In this document: positions 1 to 8,972 of the stretch, piece after piece | Layout: each line of letters begins with the position of its first letter | Position numbering within the stretch: position 1 is the first letter of the stretch | DNA from: JASGKO01 sp049840595 | GTDB lineage: Bacteria; Verrucomicrobiota; Verrucomicrobiia; Chthoniobacterales; Chthoniobacteraceae | Direction of reading: 5' to 3' | Assembly (NCBI GenBank): GCA_049840595.1 | Contig: JASGKO010000008.1 | Coordinates: 124,001 to 188,000 of the forward strand | Length of the DNA stretch: 64,000 nt | Notes under the pieces: model-generated | Database searches by the model: none | What the model was told of the DNA's origin: nothing | What the model saw: the letters and a program-made list of their open reading frames with translations, nothing else | Made by a program: the position numbers and the translations under genes

Positions 1-727
1 GCCTGGTGGCAGACTGGCTGGTTCAAGATCGGGGCTGGGGTGCTTGGGGCCGTCCTCCTGGCCGGGGCGGTGCGCTTTATGGTGCGGCGCCGGCTGCAGC
101 GGCAGATGCGCCGGCTGGAGCAGGAACATTTGCTGGAGCGCGAGCGGACCCGGATCGCCCGTGACATGCACGATGAGGTGGGAGCCAATCTCACCCGGAT
201 CAGCATTGCGAGCCAGCTGGCGCGACTGGAGCCGGACGCCGCCGGGGCCGGGCATCTCGAAGAGATTGCGGCCCTCGCCCGCCGGACGGTGGAATCGCTG
301 GACGAGCTCGTCCTGGTCGGTCAACCCCCGGCACGATACGCTGGCCGCCCTTCTCGATTACCTCGGCCAGTATGCCGTGGATTTCCTTGCCGCCGCCGGT
401 CTGGCCTGCGAGCTGGATTTCCCGGAGACCGTGCCGGCCCGGGCCCTCGATCCGAAGACGCGCCACCACCTCTTTCTCGCAGTCAAGGAGGCGCTGACCA
501 ATGTCGTGCGCCATGCTGGCGCGCGCTCGGTCCGCCTGCAGGTGAGCTTCGAGCAGGGCCGGCTGCGTCTCACCGTGGCCGACGATGGTCGGGGCTTCGC
601 GTCGGATGAGTCGCGCCCCGGCTCCGACGGCCTGCGCAACATGCGCGAACGCCTGGCGGAGATCGGCGGCTCGTGTCGTCTCGATTCGTGTCCAGGTGGG
701 GGAACCCGCCTCGTTTTTGAATGGTAA
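1..727 (+). CDS. Sensor histidine kinase, 3' part, with one frameshift
   Basis: C-terminal part of a membrane sensor kinase of the HisKA_3 (NarL/LiaS-like) type; the 5' end lies outside the window. The first codons read AWWQTGWF, like the end of a Y_Y_Y sensor region, followed by a membrane helix (about 31-90), an RTRIARDMHDEVGANL phosphoacceptor box and a HATPase domain (DDGRGF, LRNMRERL). The frame changes at 312-313: reading GTC then TGG TCG GTC AAC gives the usual VWSVNP motif, so one extra C is present. It probably phosphorylates the regulator encoded 24 bases downstream. The kinase call is firm; whether the frameshift is real or a sequencing error cannot be told from here. Confidence 0.85.
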   Translation, partial: PGGRLAGSRSGLGCLGPSSWPGRCALWCGAGCSGRCAGWSRNICWSASGPGSPVTCTMRWEPISPGSALRASWRDWSRTPPGPGISKRLRPSPAGRWNRWTSSSWSVNPRHDTLAALLDYLGQYAVDFLAAAGLACELDFPETVPARALDPKTRHHLFLAVKEALTNVVRHAGARSVRLQVSFEQGRLRLTVADDGRGFASDESRPGSDGLRNMRERLAEIGGSCRLDSCPGGGTRLVFEW

Positions 728-751
728 AGGCTCCACTTTTCTGCTCCGCTT

Positions 752-1414
752 ATGTCCGCACTTCCTCCCCCTCCTGCCATGATCCGGGTCTCCCTGGTTG
801 AAGATGATCGCGCCACCCGCGAAGGCTTTGTGAAGCTGTTGCGCTTCGCGCCCGAGATTGTGTGCCTGGGGGCTTATGCCACGGTGGCCGAGGCGGTGCA
901 GGAAATCCCCCGGCACCTGCCCGATGTGGTGTTGATGGACATCAATCTGGGGAGCGGCAGTGGCATTGATTGCGTGGCCCAGCTCAAGCAGGCCCATCCG
1001 GAACTGCAAATCGTGATGCTCACGACTTATGACGACAGCGAAATGATCTTCAATTCCCTGCGGGTGGGGGCGAGCGGCTATTTGCTGAAGCGCTCGGCGG
1101 CAGGGGAAATCGTGGATGCGATCCGGGAAGTGCAGGCGGGCGGGGCGCCGATGTCCGCCCAAATTGCCCGCAAGGTGGTCTCGCATTTTCAACAGATTCG
1201 GCAGCCTTCCACCGAGGTGGACCAGCTTACGAAACGCGAGCGGGAAATCCTGACCCTGCTGGCCAAGGGCCTGCCGTATAAACAAATTGCCGGTCAGCTC
1301 AACATCAGCCCGAGCACGGTGCACGGGCATTTGCATACGATTTATCACAAGCTTCACGTTCAGTCCCGAACGGAGGCGGTGGTGAAGTTTTTGGGCGGGG
1401 CGCGGGAGGGGTGA
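752..1414 (+). CDS. LuxR/NarL-family response regulator
   Basis: Two-component response regulator of 220 aa (211 aa if the ATG at 779 is used, which starts MIRVSLVEDD and fits the family better). The receiver domain has the acidic pair EDD, the phosphoacceptor in VVLMDINLG and the conserved Lys in LLKRSA. A C-terminal LuxR helix-turn-helix follows (LTKREREILTLLAKGLPYKQ, then a STVHGHLHTIYHKL recognition region). It directly follows the HisKA_3 kinase and is its likely partner. Target genes are unknown; the PEP-CTERM gene downstream is only a positional candidate. Confidence 0.93.
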   Translation: MSALPPPPAMIRVSLVEDDRATREGFVKLLRFAPEIVCLGAYATVAEAVQEIPRHLPDVVLMDINLGSGSGIDCVAQLKQAHPELQIVMLTTYDDSEMIFNSLRVGASGYLLKRSAAGEIVDAIREVQAGGAPMSAQIARKVVSHFQQIRQPSTEVDQLTKREREILTLLAKGLPYKQIAGQLNISPSTVHGHLHTIYHKLHVQSRTEAVVKFLGGAREG

Positions 1415-1565
1415 GGTTGGGCGGGGGGCTTTGGACCGGTTAAAAAACAGACCGAATGGTCTATGGAAGGCAGACCACGGGAATGGGATTTTTATCCGAC
1501 TGGTGGGTTCCTTGCCTGCCGGTGCTCAGAAATCCACACCCTCACCTCACTTCCAGCCACACCTC

Positions 1566-2879
1566 ATGAACAGATCCACCTCCACCCCCCTCCGCGACCG
1601 GGCTTCCCGCCGCAAGCCCGGAATCGCCCGCCAACACGCGCTTTCAGCCGGGCTGCTGGCGCTCCTGTCCACCAGCGCCCTCGCCACCACGGATATTTCC
1701 ACGCTCTCGCCGGCGGCGAACACGACGATCACCCTCAACGGTTCCACCGATACGGCGTGGGTCGTTTCCGCCAACACCACGCTCGGCGGCATCACGATCA
1801 ACCGCAACAGTCCCGCCCAGAACTTTACCTTCAGCGGTTCGACCGGCTCGGAAGTGCTGACCTTTTCCAACACCTCCACGCCGACTTTCTATTCCAACAG
1901 CTTTTACAACGGCACGGCCTACTGGGGCGCGATGCACGTGGTCTCGGCCAGCGGGCTCAATGTGGCCACCGGCTATAACAACCTGGTCCTGCAATCCGGC
2001 CTGACCTGGGACAGCGGCACCTCTGGGACGATGACGTTTACCCAGCCGGCCAGCGACGGCAACATCGTGTATGCCCAGGGCAACGGCGTCCTCGCCAGCA
2101 CGATGGATCTGAACCTCGGCACCGGCAGCAAGGGCAGCCTGCTCGTCCTTAACGGCGGCACCACGCAGACGGTGGGCGCGCTCACGGGCACGACGGCCGA
2201 TTACATCACCGCCTACTCCGGGACGACTTCGGTCTTCCGCAATTCGATCACCCCTTCGGGCACGAATATGGTGGCCACCTCGGCCGCGCCCGCCGTGCTG
2301 CGAATCGGCAACACGGGCAATAGCGCCACCTTCGCCGGCATCATCGGCGCGCAAAGCGGCAGCAACCTGGCGGGGACCGATACCTCGACCGCGGCGGGTT
2401 ATCTGAGCGTCGTGAAGCTTGGCAGCGGCACCGAGACCTTCTCGGGCGTGAACGTCTATTCCGGTGGGACCACCGTCTCCGCCGGTACGCTGGCCGTCAC
2501 CGGCAGCGGCAAGCTCGGGAGCGGCAACGTGACCGTGGCCACCGGCGCAACGCTTCAGCTCGGCTCGGGCAGTGAAACCAGTGTCAACTATGTGGATGAC
2601 CTTGCTTCGATCATCCTCACGGGTTCTTCTTCCGCGCTGGCTTTGAACTACAGCTCCAGTGCGGCGGAGACCGTCTATTCACTGACGATCAACGGCGTTA
2701 ACATTGGCGCTGGCACCTATACGGCGAGCACGTTGAACGGCCTGACCGGCACCAGCCAGGTCTCCGGAGCGGGTAATATTGTGGTGGTCGCCGCAGTGCC
2801 CGAACCCGGAGCCGGAATCCTCCTCATGAGTGGTCTCGGCATGCTGGTCGGCTTCCGCCGCCGCCGGCTTAGCGCTTAA
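1566..2879 (+). CDS. PEP-CTERM autotransporter-repeat surface protein
   Basis: Exported protein of 437 aa. I chose the ATG at 1566 because it gives a twin-arginine-rich n-region and a signal peptide ending near STSALA; the open frame extends upstream to 1431 without a better start. The body is Ser/Thr/Gly-rich and contains an autotransporter-associated beta-strand repeat (YSGGTTVSAGTLAVTGSGKL). The C-terminus is a PEP-CTERM sorting signal: VPEPG, a hydrophobic helix, then RRRR. Such proteins are handled by an exosortase in the cell envelope; none is encoded in this window. A strong terminator follows. The biological role, such as adhesion or matrix, is not shown by the sequence. Confidence 0.85.
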   Translation: MNRSTSTPLRDRASRRKPGIARQHALSAGLLALLSTSALATTDISTLSPAANTTITLNGSTDTAWVVSANTTLGGITINRNSPAQNFTFSGSTGSEVLTFSNTSTPTFYSNSFYNGTAYWGAMHVVSASGLNVATGYNNLVLQSGLTWDSGTSGTMTFTQPASDGNIVYAQGNGVLASTMDLNLGTGSKGSLLVLNGGTTQTVGALTGTTADYITAYSGTTSVFRNSITPSGTNMVATSAAPAVLRIGNTGNSATFAGIIGAQSGSNLAGTDTSTAAGYLSVVKLGSGTETFSGVNVYSGGTTVSAGTLAVTGSGKLGSGNVTVATGATLQLGSGSETSVNYVDDLASIILTGSSSALALNYSSSAAETVYSLTINGVNIGAGTYTASTLNGLTGTSQVSGAGNIVVVAAVPEPGAGILLMSGLGMLVGFRRRRLSA

Positions 2880-2917
2880 AGCACTCTTTTTAAAAACTGT
2901 AGTCGAGTAGTGGCGTC

Positions 2918-2950
2918 CGCCGCCGTTTCCCAAAACGGCGGCGTTTTTTT
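2918..2950 (+). terminator. Rho-independent terminator after the PEP-CTERM gene
   Basis: A perfect 11-bp stem (2918-2928 with 2933-2943) with a CCCA loop is followed by seven T residues (2944-2950). It lies 38 bases after the stop codon. Confidence 0.9.
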
Positions 2951-3060
2951 GTCTCCGAAGCGGGGGATCGCATCCCGCCATTCGATGAATTTTTCAATCA
3001 AAACGGACTTCGATAAATTTTGATTTGGACGTCGCGAAAGGAGAGGGGTAGCATGAAATT

Positions 3061-5052
3061 ATGCTTCCCCAGGATATTAGCCGTGTCCTCCTCATCGAAG
3101 ACTCCGATGAGGCCGCAGACTTCCTTGCGAGTCTATTGAAATCCCCAGGCGGGGCGGCGTTCAGCCTCGCCAAACATGCCGTCAATCTCTCGGAAGGCCT
3201 GGCCGCCGTGGAGTCGGAATTTTACGAAATCATTCTCCTCGATGCCACGCTGCCGGAGGGCGGCTGGCTCCATACGCTGCCGGATTTGCGGCGGGCGGCG
3301 CCGCAATCGGCGGTGCTGGTGCTGGGGGAGGCGGATGATGAGGAATTGAAAATCCTCGCGCTCCGCGAAGGGGCGCAGGATTACCTGGGAAAAGGCGGGC
3401 TGGACGGGCGCACCTTTCTGCGCGCGGTGCGGTGCGCGGTGGAGCGCTGCCATGCGTTGCAGACGCTGCTGAAGGAGCACGAGATGTTTCGCGCGCTGCT
3501 CGATTACCTGCCGGACCGGATTTATTTCAAGGACCGCCAGAGCCGCTTTACCCGCGTGAATCCGTCGATGGCGCAGTTCTTCAGCCTTGATCGACCCGAG
3601 CAATTGCTGGGGCAGACCGATTTCGATTTCTTTACCGAGGAGCATGCGCGCCCGGCCTTTGAGGACGAGCAAAAAATCATGATGCATGGGCGGGCGATCG
3701 AGGGCCGGATCGAGAAAGAAACGCTGCCGGACGGGCGGATCGGCTGGGCCTCGACGACGAAGATGCCGCTGCGCGACCGGCGCGGAGCGATTGTCGGCAC
3801 CTTTGGGATTTCGCACGACATCACGCTGATCAAGGAAATGGAGGATGCGCTCTCGGCGGAGCGCACGCTGCTGCGGAATGTGATCAATCATCTCCCGGAC
3901 CCGATCTATTTCAAGGACCGCCAGGGGCGCTACCAGCTCGACAACCAGGCGCATGTGCAGTTCATCGGCAAGAAGAGCGCGCAGGAGATCATCGGGAAGA
4001 CGGTCTTCGATTTTTTCCCCACGGAAGTGGCCGAGCATTTCCATGCGGCGGACGAGGTGATTCTCAACTCCGGCGAGGCGTTGCTCAATCACGAGGAGGT
4101 GGCGACCGATGCGGCCGGCAATCGCCGCTGGTTGCTGACGACCAAGGTGCCGCTGCGCGATGACAAGGACAAGATCATCGGCCTCGTGTGCATCGGGCGC
4201 GACATCACGGACCAAAAAGAAGCGGAGGAAAAGCTGGTCGAGGCGAATACGAACCTGCGCCATACGCTCAATGAATTGAAGTCCGCGCACGAGGAGCTCC
4301 ATTCTGTGCAGCTTCAGTTGATCGAGGCCGAGAAAATGAAGACGATCGGACGCCTCGCGGCCGGGGTGGCCCATGAGGTGAAGAACCCGCTGGCGATCAT
4401 CATGATGGGGATCGCGTATCTGAAGGATCAGAAGCCGCCGCTCGGCGAGCAGATTATCAGCGTGCTGGGCGATATGTCCGAGGCAACGAAGCGGGCGGAT
4501 AATGTGATTCGTGGGTTGCTCGACTTCTCGGTCCCGAAGCGGCTGGAAGCCAGCGAGGAAAGCCTGAACCAGGTCGTGGAAGAATCGCTGCATCTTGTCC
4601 GCGGCGAGGTGGATGTGAGCAAGCACGAGATTCGCAAATGCCTGGCGCCCGATCTGCCACTCATCAAATTCGACCGGATCAAGATCGGTCAGGTGCTGAT
4701 CAATCTTTTCACCAACTCGCTCCAGGCCATGCCCGAGGGGGGGATGCTCTCGGTAACGACGAAGCTGGATCAGATCACCGGCGTCGGTGCGAATATTGGC
4801 GATGCCCGCAGTGAATCGTTCCGGGCGGGCGATACGATTGCCACGGTGACGGTGGAGGATTCCGGGCCGGGGATTCCCTCGGACAAGCTGCCGAAGATCT
4901 TCGATCCCTTTTTCACCACCAAGCCGACCGGCAAAGGGACGGGGCTGGGATTGACCGTCTCGCGATCGATCATGGATCTGCATGGCGGCCTGATTCAAAT
5001 TGCCAACCGTCCGGAAGGCGGCACGCGTGCGATCCTTACTTTTAGAGTCTGA
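3061..5052 (+). CDS. REC-PAS-PAS sensor histidine kinase
   Basis: Soluble kinase of 663 aa with no membrane segment or signal peptide. An N-terminal receiver domain (residues 1-125) keeps its key residues: the acidic IEDSDE, the phosphoacceptor in IILLDATLP and Lys in YLGKGG. Two similar PAS domains follow (about 145-260 and 275-390, both with PDRIYFKDR or PDPIYFKDR), then a short coiled coil, a HisKA box (GRLAAGVAHEVKNPLA, about 435) and a HATPase domain (EDSGPGIP, GKGTGLGL). The receiver at the N-terminus suggests that it takes phosphate from another kinase or is feedback-controlled. The stand-alone receiver 39 bases downstream is the likely output. Confidence 0.92.
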   Translation: MLPQDISRVLLIEDSDEAADFLASLLKSPGGAAFSLAKHAVNLSEGLAAVESEFYEIILLDATLPEGGWLHTLPDLRRAAPQSAVLVLGEADDEELKILALREGAQDYLGKGGLDGRTFLRAVRCAVERCHALQTLLKEHEMFRALLDYLPDRIYFKDRQSRFTRVNPSMAQFFSLDRPEQLLGQTDFDFFTEEHARPAFEDEQKIMMHGRAIEGRIEKETLPDGRIGWASTTKMPLRDRRGAIVGTFGISHDITLIKEMEDALSAERTLLRNVINHLPDPIYFKDRQGRYQLDNQAHVQFIGKKSAQEIIGKTVFDFFPTEVAEHFHAADEVILNSGEALLNHEEVATDAAGNRRWLLTTKVPLRDDKDKIIGLVCIGRDITDQKEAEEKLVEANTNLRHTLNELKSAHEELHSVQLQLIEAEKMKTIGRLAAGVAHEVKNPLAIIMMGIAYLKDQKPPLGEQIISVLGDMSEATKRADNVIRGLLDFSVPKRLEASEESLNQVVEESLHLVRGEVDVSKHEIRKCLAPDLPLIKFDRIKIGQVLINLFTNSLQAMPEGGMLSVTTKLDQITGVGANIGDARSESFRAGDTIATVTVEDSGPGIPSDKLPKIFDPFFTTKPTGKGTGLGLTVSRSIMDLHGGLIQIANRPEGGTRAILTFRV

Positions 5053-5091
5053 AACCTGTTTGAAATTTCTTTCCCCAACTGCACTTCACTT

Positions 5092-5475
5092 ATGCAAAGA
5101 CGCATCCTGATTATTGATGATGAACCCGGCTTTACCCGCCTGATCAAGCTCACGCTTGAAGGCACCGGGAAGTTCCTCGTTCGCGAGGAAAACAACGGCC
5201 TTAAGGCCCTCCAGACCGCCCAGGAATTCAAACCCGACATCATTTTCCTCGATATCGTGATGCCTCAAATGGACGGTGGCGATGTGGCCAAGGAGATCAA
5301 AACCGATCCCGCTCTCCGCACGGTGCCGGTGATTTTTCTCACCGCCATCGCCTCGAAGAAAGAGGAGGAGGAGGGGAAGCACATCAACGGCTATCCTTTC
5401 ATCGCCAAACCGGTGAGCCTGGAGACGATCGTGAACTGCGTGGATACGCACCTCGGGAACGCAGCGGGAGGCTAA
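5092..5475 (+). CDS. Single-domain response regulator (REC only)
   Basis: Receiver domain of 127 aa with no output domain. Acidic residues IIDDE, phosphoacceptor in IIFLDIVMP, conserved Thr in FLTAIA and Lys in FIAKPVS are all present. It follows the REC-PAS-PAS kinase by 39 bases and probably forms a phosphorelay with it, CheY/Spo0F style. A glutamate-rich insert (KKEEEEGK) sits before the last strand. Its downstream partner is unknown. The gene ends 9 bases before an inverted-repeat element. Confidence 0.9.
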   Translation: MQRRILIIDDEPGFTRLIKLTLEGTGKFLVREENNGLKALQTAQEFKPDIIFLDIVMPQMDGGDVAKEIKTDPALRTVPVIFLTAIASKKEEEEGKHINGYPFIAKPVSLETIVNCVDTHLGNAAGG

Positions 5476-5484
5476 CCTAAAATT

Positions 5485-5565
5485 TAACTACGGAGGATAC
5501 GGAGAGCACGGAGAATAATACAAAGAGATGTCTTCTCTCCGTGCTCTCCGTGTCCTCCGTAGTTA
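5485..5565. repeat. Inverted-repeat element, ACGGAG core subtype
   Basis: Arms of 30 bases at 5485-5514 and 5536-5565 differ at one position and enclose a 21-base spacer. Each arm contains the core ACGGAG (one copy reads ATACGGAG) three times at 9-base spacing and ends in TTAACT on the outside. It is a member of the dispersed family described in the findings. Confidence 0.85.
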
Positions 5566-5571
5566 ATTCAT

Positions 5572-6987
5572 TTACACCAGCGCGGGCTGGCGGTGGTAGC
5601 CGAAGAAGCCGTTTTTCTTGATGACTTCGGCGACGGCGGGTGGGACGCCTTCCTCCCAGGTGTGGTCGCCCTGGCCGAGCTTGCGGAGGATGTCGCGGGA
5701 GAAGACGCCGAGGTATTCCTCCCGGTAGTTCTCGAGCTGGTGGAGGAAATTTTTGTTCCGCAGGTAGGTGTAGAGCGGGCGCAGGTCCTCGGGGATTTGC
5801 AGGTTATCGACCTTGGTCAGATTTCCGGTGGCCGGGTCCTTGAGCGGGTAGATGTAGAGTTTTAAATCGTTTTTAAACAAGCGCCCCATCGATTCCAGGA
5901 TGCCGCCGTCGAGGTCGGTGTAGTATTTTTCCTCGAAAATATCGTGCAGGCTGGGGATGCCCATCGTGATCGCGATCTTCATTTTCGAGTAGCGGAAGAG
6001 ATAGGCTGCGAGCCGGTAGTATTGGAAATAGTTCGAGATCAGGACGGTCATGCCGCAGGAGGCCATGACATCGGCGCGGGCGAGGAAGTCCTGATAATCG
6101 ATCTGCCCGGCGGCCATGAGGTTGTTCATGGTGATTTCCATGAGCTGGACGATGGGCGGGGAATCGGGGCCGAGGTCTTCCTGGAACTTCTGGCGGGCGG
6201 CTTCGAGCATGTCGAGATTCACATGGCAGACCGGGCGGAAGCTGCCGCGCTCGACGAGGATCGGCTTGCGATGCAACACCTCGGAGGGCTGGAGCACCGC
6301 GCCATTGGCGGCAAAGAGCGCCGCGTCGCTGAGGCCGATTTGCACGAGCTTGAGGCTCATGAGCCGGTTGTCCACGCGGCGAAATTCGATGCCGGAAAAC
6401 TCGATCATATCCACCTCGATGCGGTTGGTGGTGAGGTTGTCGAGCAGCGACTCGATCATTTGCTCCGGCTCGTGGTGGAGGAAAAAGGCGGCGTAGAGGA
6501 GGTTGACGCCGACGATGCCGAGCGCCTCCTGCTGGAGCGCGTTTTCGTTGTCGAGCATCCGCACGTGGATGATGACCTGGCTGTCCTCATCACGCGGGTG
6601 GGCCTGGAACTTGACGCCCATCCAGCCGTGGCATTCGTTGCCGCCCTTGAAGCTGCGGGCGGCGACCGTATCGGCAAAGGCGAAGAAGGTGGTATTGTGG
6701 CTGCGGCGCTCCTGCAGCCGCTCAAGGTTCAGCTTGTGCTCGTGGTCGAGCATGCTTTGCAGGCGATGCCGGGAGACATAGCGATCGGACGGGCCATAGA
6801 TGGCGTCGCTGACGAGCATGTCGTAGGCGGACATGCTCTTGGCGATCGTGCCCGCGCCGCCGCCGACGCGGAAGAACCAGCGGGCGACTTCCTGGCCGGC
6901 GCCGATCTCGGCAAAGGTGCCGTAGCGCCGCTGGTCGAGATTGATTTTCAGGGCCTTCTCGTGGGTGGTCAGTTTTCCCTCGTTCAT
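5572..6987 (-). CDS. Conserved protein of unknown function, 471 aa
   Basis: I recognise this as a conserved full-length family (N-terminal YGTFAEIGAGQEVARWFFR, then GAGTIAKSMSAYDM) but cannot assign a reaction. There is no signal peptide, membrane helix or cofactor motif such as a P-loop or CxxC. Visible features are a basic or aromatic C-terminus and several well-formed alpha/beta stretches, for example MTVLISNYFQYYRLAAYL and MKIAITMGIPSLHDIFEEKY. It is transcribed alone, convergent with the receiver gene and with an inverted repeat between the two stops. The start at 6987 is well placed behind an AGGAAACACCT-like purine-rich site. Homologues may carry misleading names in databases. Confidence 0.75.
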   Translation of the reverse strand: MNEGKLTTHEKALKINLDQRRYGTFAEIGAGQEVARWFFRVGGGAGTIAKSMSAYDMLVSDAIYGPSDRYVSRHRLQSMLDHEHKLNLERLQERRSHNTTFFAFADTVAARSFKGGNECHGWMGVKFQAHPRDEDSQVIIHVRMLDNENALQQEALGIVGVNLLYAAFFLHHEPEQMIESLLDNLTTNRIEVDMIEFSGIEFRRVDNRLMSLKLVQIGLSDAALFAANGAVLQPSEVLHRKPILVERGSFRPVCHVNLDMLEAARQKFQEDLGPDSPPIVQLMEITMNNLMAAGQIDYQDFLARADVMASCGMTVLISNYFQYYRLAAYLFRYSKMKIAITMGIPSLHDIFEEKYYTDLDGGILESMGRLFKNDLKLYIYPLKDPATGNLTKVDNLQIPEDLRPLYTYLRNKNFLHQLENYREEYLGVFSRDILRKLGQGDHTWEEGVPPAVAEVIKKNGFFGYHRQPALV

Positions 6988-7057
6988 AGGTGTTTCCTTG
7001 GGTTAAAAGGTGTTTTACAGCCGCAACGGAACGGATTGGAAAATACCGGGGGGTATT

Positions 7058-8146
7058 TCAACCATGAATGGTACAGTTCGCCGCCGCATTACGCGAGATA
7101 ATTTGCGTGATCGCCCAACGGGCATGATCAGCGATAAGGGGATGCGGATCGGCGGCGGCCTGGTGCAGGGCGGCAAGGTCTTCCGGTGTGCCGACGTTGC
7201 CGAGGGCGACGCAGACATTGCGCAGGAAACGGGGGCGCTTGATCCGCTTGATCGGGCTCTTGCGGAAGAGGGTGCGGAATTGCTCGTCGTCGAGCGCGAG
7301 ATAGTCGCGGAGCTGGTAGCGGTTGACGAAATCGCGCGCGGCAAAGGTGCTCTCCTGCGAGACCTGGGCGAAGCGGTTCCACGGGCAGGCGGCGAGGCAG
7401 TCGTCGCAGCCGTAGATGCGGTCGCCGATGCGCTCCCGAAATTCCTCGGGGATCGGCCCCGGATGCTCGATGGTGAGATAGCTTACGCAGCGGCGGGCAT
7501 CGAGCTGATGGGGGGCGGTGATGGCGCCAGTGGGGCAGGCGGTGATGCAGCGGGTGCAACGGCCGCAATGATCGTGCGCCGGGGCATCGGGGGCGATTTC
7601 GAGGGTGGTGAGGATTTCCGCGAGAAAGAACCAGGTGCCGAACTGTCGCGAGATGAGCATGGTGCTCTTGCCCTGCCAGCCCATCCCGGCGGTGGCGGCA
7701 TGGTCGCGCTCCAGCACGGGGCCGGTATCCACGTAGCGCTTCTGCGTGCCGCCGAGGGCGATGAGATAGTCGTCCAGTTCCCGCAGCCGCTTTTCGATGA
7801 GGTCGTGATAATCGTCGCCCCAAGCGTAACGGGCGATACGCCCGGTCTCCGGCGTGGGCTCGGGAGCGGAGTGCCCCTGCCAGTAGGACATGGCGAGAAC
7901 GATGAAAGTTTTTACCCCTGGCAGGACGAGCTGGGGATCGGTGCGGCGATCGGCATTGCGTTCCAGCCAGGCCATTTCGCCGGCCTTGCCCGCTTCGAGC
8001 CATTCGCGAAATTCGCGGGCATGGTGCGGTGCGGCGGCGGCGGTGAAGCGGCATTCGTTAAAACCGAGAGCACGCGCTTTTTGCACGATGCTGGCTTTCA
8101 ATTCCGACCCGGTGAGCGGGGACGATGGCGGCGGCATCCGGTGCAT
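7058..8146 (-). CDS. queG: Epoxyqueuosine reductase
   Basis: Cobalamin-dependent iron-sulfur enzyme of 362 aa that reduces epoxyqueuosine to queuosine in the wobble position of tRNAs with GUN anticodons. Two ferredoxin-type [4Fe-4S] motifs are visible, CGRCTRCITACPTGAI (about residue 200) and CDDCLAACPW (about 255). They are followed by a HEAT-like tail (RNVCVALGNVGTPEDLAAL), as in QueG. Length and domain order are normal. The gene starts 6 bases after the LON-domain gene, so the two probably form an operon. No other queuosine genes are in the window. Confidence 0.95.
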   Translation of the reverse strand: MHRMPPPSSPLTGSELKASIVQKARALGFNECRFTAAAAPHHAREFREWLEAGKAGEMAWLERNADRRTDPQLVLPGVKTFIVLAMSYWQGHSAPEPTPETGRIARYAWGDDYHDLIEKRLRELDDYLIALGGTQKRYVDTGPVLERDHAATAGMGWQGKSTMLISRQFGTWFFLAEILTTLEIAPDAPAHDHCGRCTRCITACPTGAITAPHQLDARRCVSYLTIEHPGPIPEEFRERIGDRIYGCDDCLAACPWNRFAQVSQESTFAARDFVNRYQLRDYLALDDEQFRTLFRKSPIKRIKRPRFLRNVCVALGNVGTPEDLAALHQAAADPHPLIADHARWAITQIISRNAAANCTIHG

Positions 8147-8152
8147 GCGCGG

Positions 8153-8800
8153 TTACCCGGCCTCCTCGCGCAGAAAATCCACCAGCAGGCGCAGGCGTTC
8201 GCTGACGACCGGATTTTCCAGCAAATGCTGCCGCTGGAGCGGGTCGCGCACGAAGGCATTGGTCACGACATCGGAGAGGACATCGGGATCGGCCAGTTGG
8301 GTGAGGTGATGCTGGAGCGGGCCGGGGATGTCCACGCCTTTCTCCTTGAGCCGCTCGCAGAGATCGAGGATCTCGTTTACGAACTCGCTGGCCTCGACCT
8401 CATCGGCGGGCTGGGTGGTGACGGGCTCGAGTCGGGCGATGCGGAAGGGTTTTTTTTGCGAGAAGCCGGTGAAGTGGACCCGCTGCAGCCCCTGGAGGAT
8501 GAGATGCGAGGTGCCATCGGGATTTCCCACGCAGGCCCGGATGAGGCCGATCCCGGCGGTGTGAAAGAAGTCGCTTTCGTCGCGCGCGTCGGTGCGGCCC
8601 GGGCGCAGTAGGGCGATGCAGAACATGCGGTCATTCTGCAGGCTCCAGGTGAGCATCCGGCGGTAGCGTTCCTCGAAAATGTAGAGCGGCAGGAGCGCAT
8701 TGGGGAACAGAAGCGCATTCGGTAGAATCATCACCGGCGCGTGGTCTGGGATAATAATGGAAGGCTCGCTTTTCAAAGTTGCACGCCCGGCCGAATCCAA
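8153..8800 (-). CDS. LON peptidase substrate-binding domain protein
   Basis: Stand-alone LON N-terminal-like (PUA-fold) domain without ATPase or protease parts, up to 215 aa. The family signature is clear: MILPNALLFPNALLPLYIFE then RYRRML. Such proteins probably act as substrate adaptors or regulators, but their role is unproven. The start is uncertain. The longest reading uses TTG at 8800; another TTG is at 8776 and the first ATG is at 8731, immediately before the conserved LPNALLFP. The gene lies just upstream of queG on the same strand. Confidence 0.8.
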   Translation of the reverse strand: MDSAGRATLKSEPSIIIPDHAPVMILPNALLFPNALLPLYIFEERYRRMLTWSLQNDRMFCIALLRPGRTDARDESDFFHTAGIGLIRACVGNPDGTSHLILQGLQRVHFTGFSQKKPFRIARLEPVTTQPADEVEASEFVNEILDLCERLKEKGVDIPGPLQHHLTQLADPDVLSDVVTNAFVRDPLQRQHLLENPVVSERLRLLVDFLREEAG

Positions 8801-8853
8801 GCCGGGTTCAATAGCTCATACGATAGCATACCGTGCGCCGGATGTGGGTGGAA

Positions 8854-8880
8854 TTTAACCGCCAAGACGCCAAGAGGAAG
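8854..8880. repeat. Half element, GCCAAG core subtype
   Basis: A single arm beginning TTTAACC with two GCCAAG cores 9 bases apart. No matching inverted arm is nearby. It lies in the gap between the LON-domain gene and corA. Confidence 0.6.
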
Positions 8881-8972
8881 GAGAATCATGCATCGCGCAT
8901 CCGCCTGCTTAATTGACGTTTAATGAAAAGGGTTCGCCGATTTCCTTGGAACCTGCTCCAATCGGTGGCGAG

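Noticed and set aside
3133..4998. 621-codon open frame opposite the REC-PAS-PAS kinase
   Set aside because: Shadow frame of a gene with clear domains on the other strand; no protein-like character.
5485..5565. CRISPR array at the short-period repeats
   Set aside because: Units are 8-9 bases without unique spacers, arranged as inverted arms; no cas genes are present.
7010..8611. 533-codon plus-strand frame across queG and the LON gene
   Set aside because: It crosses two recognisable minus-strand genes and has no recognisable domain.
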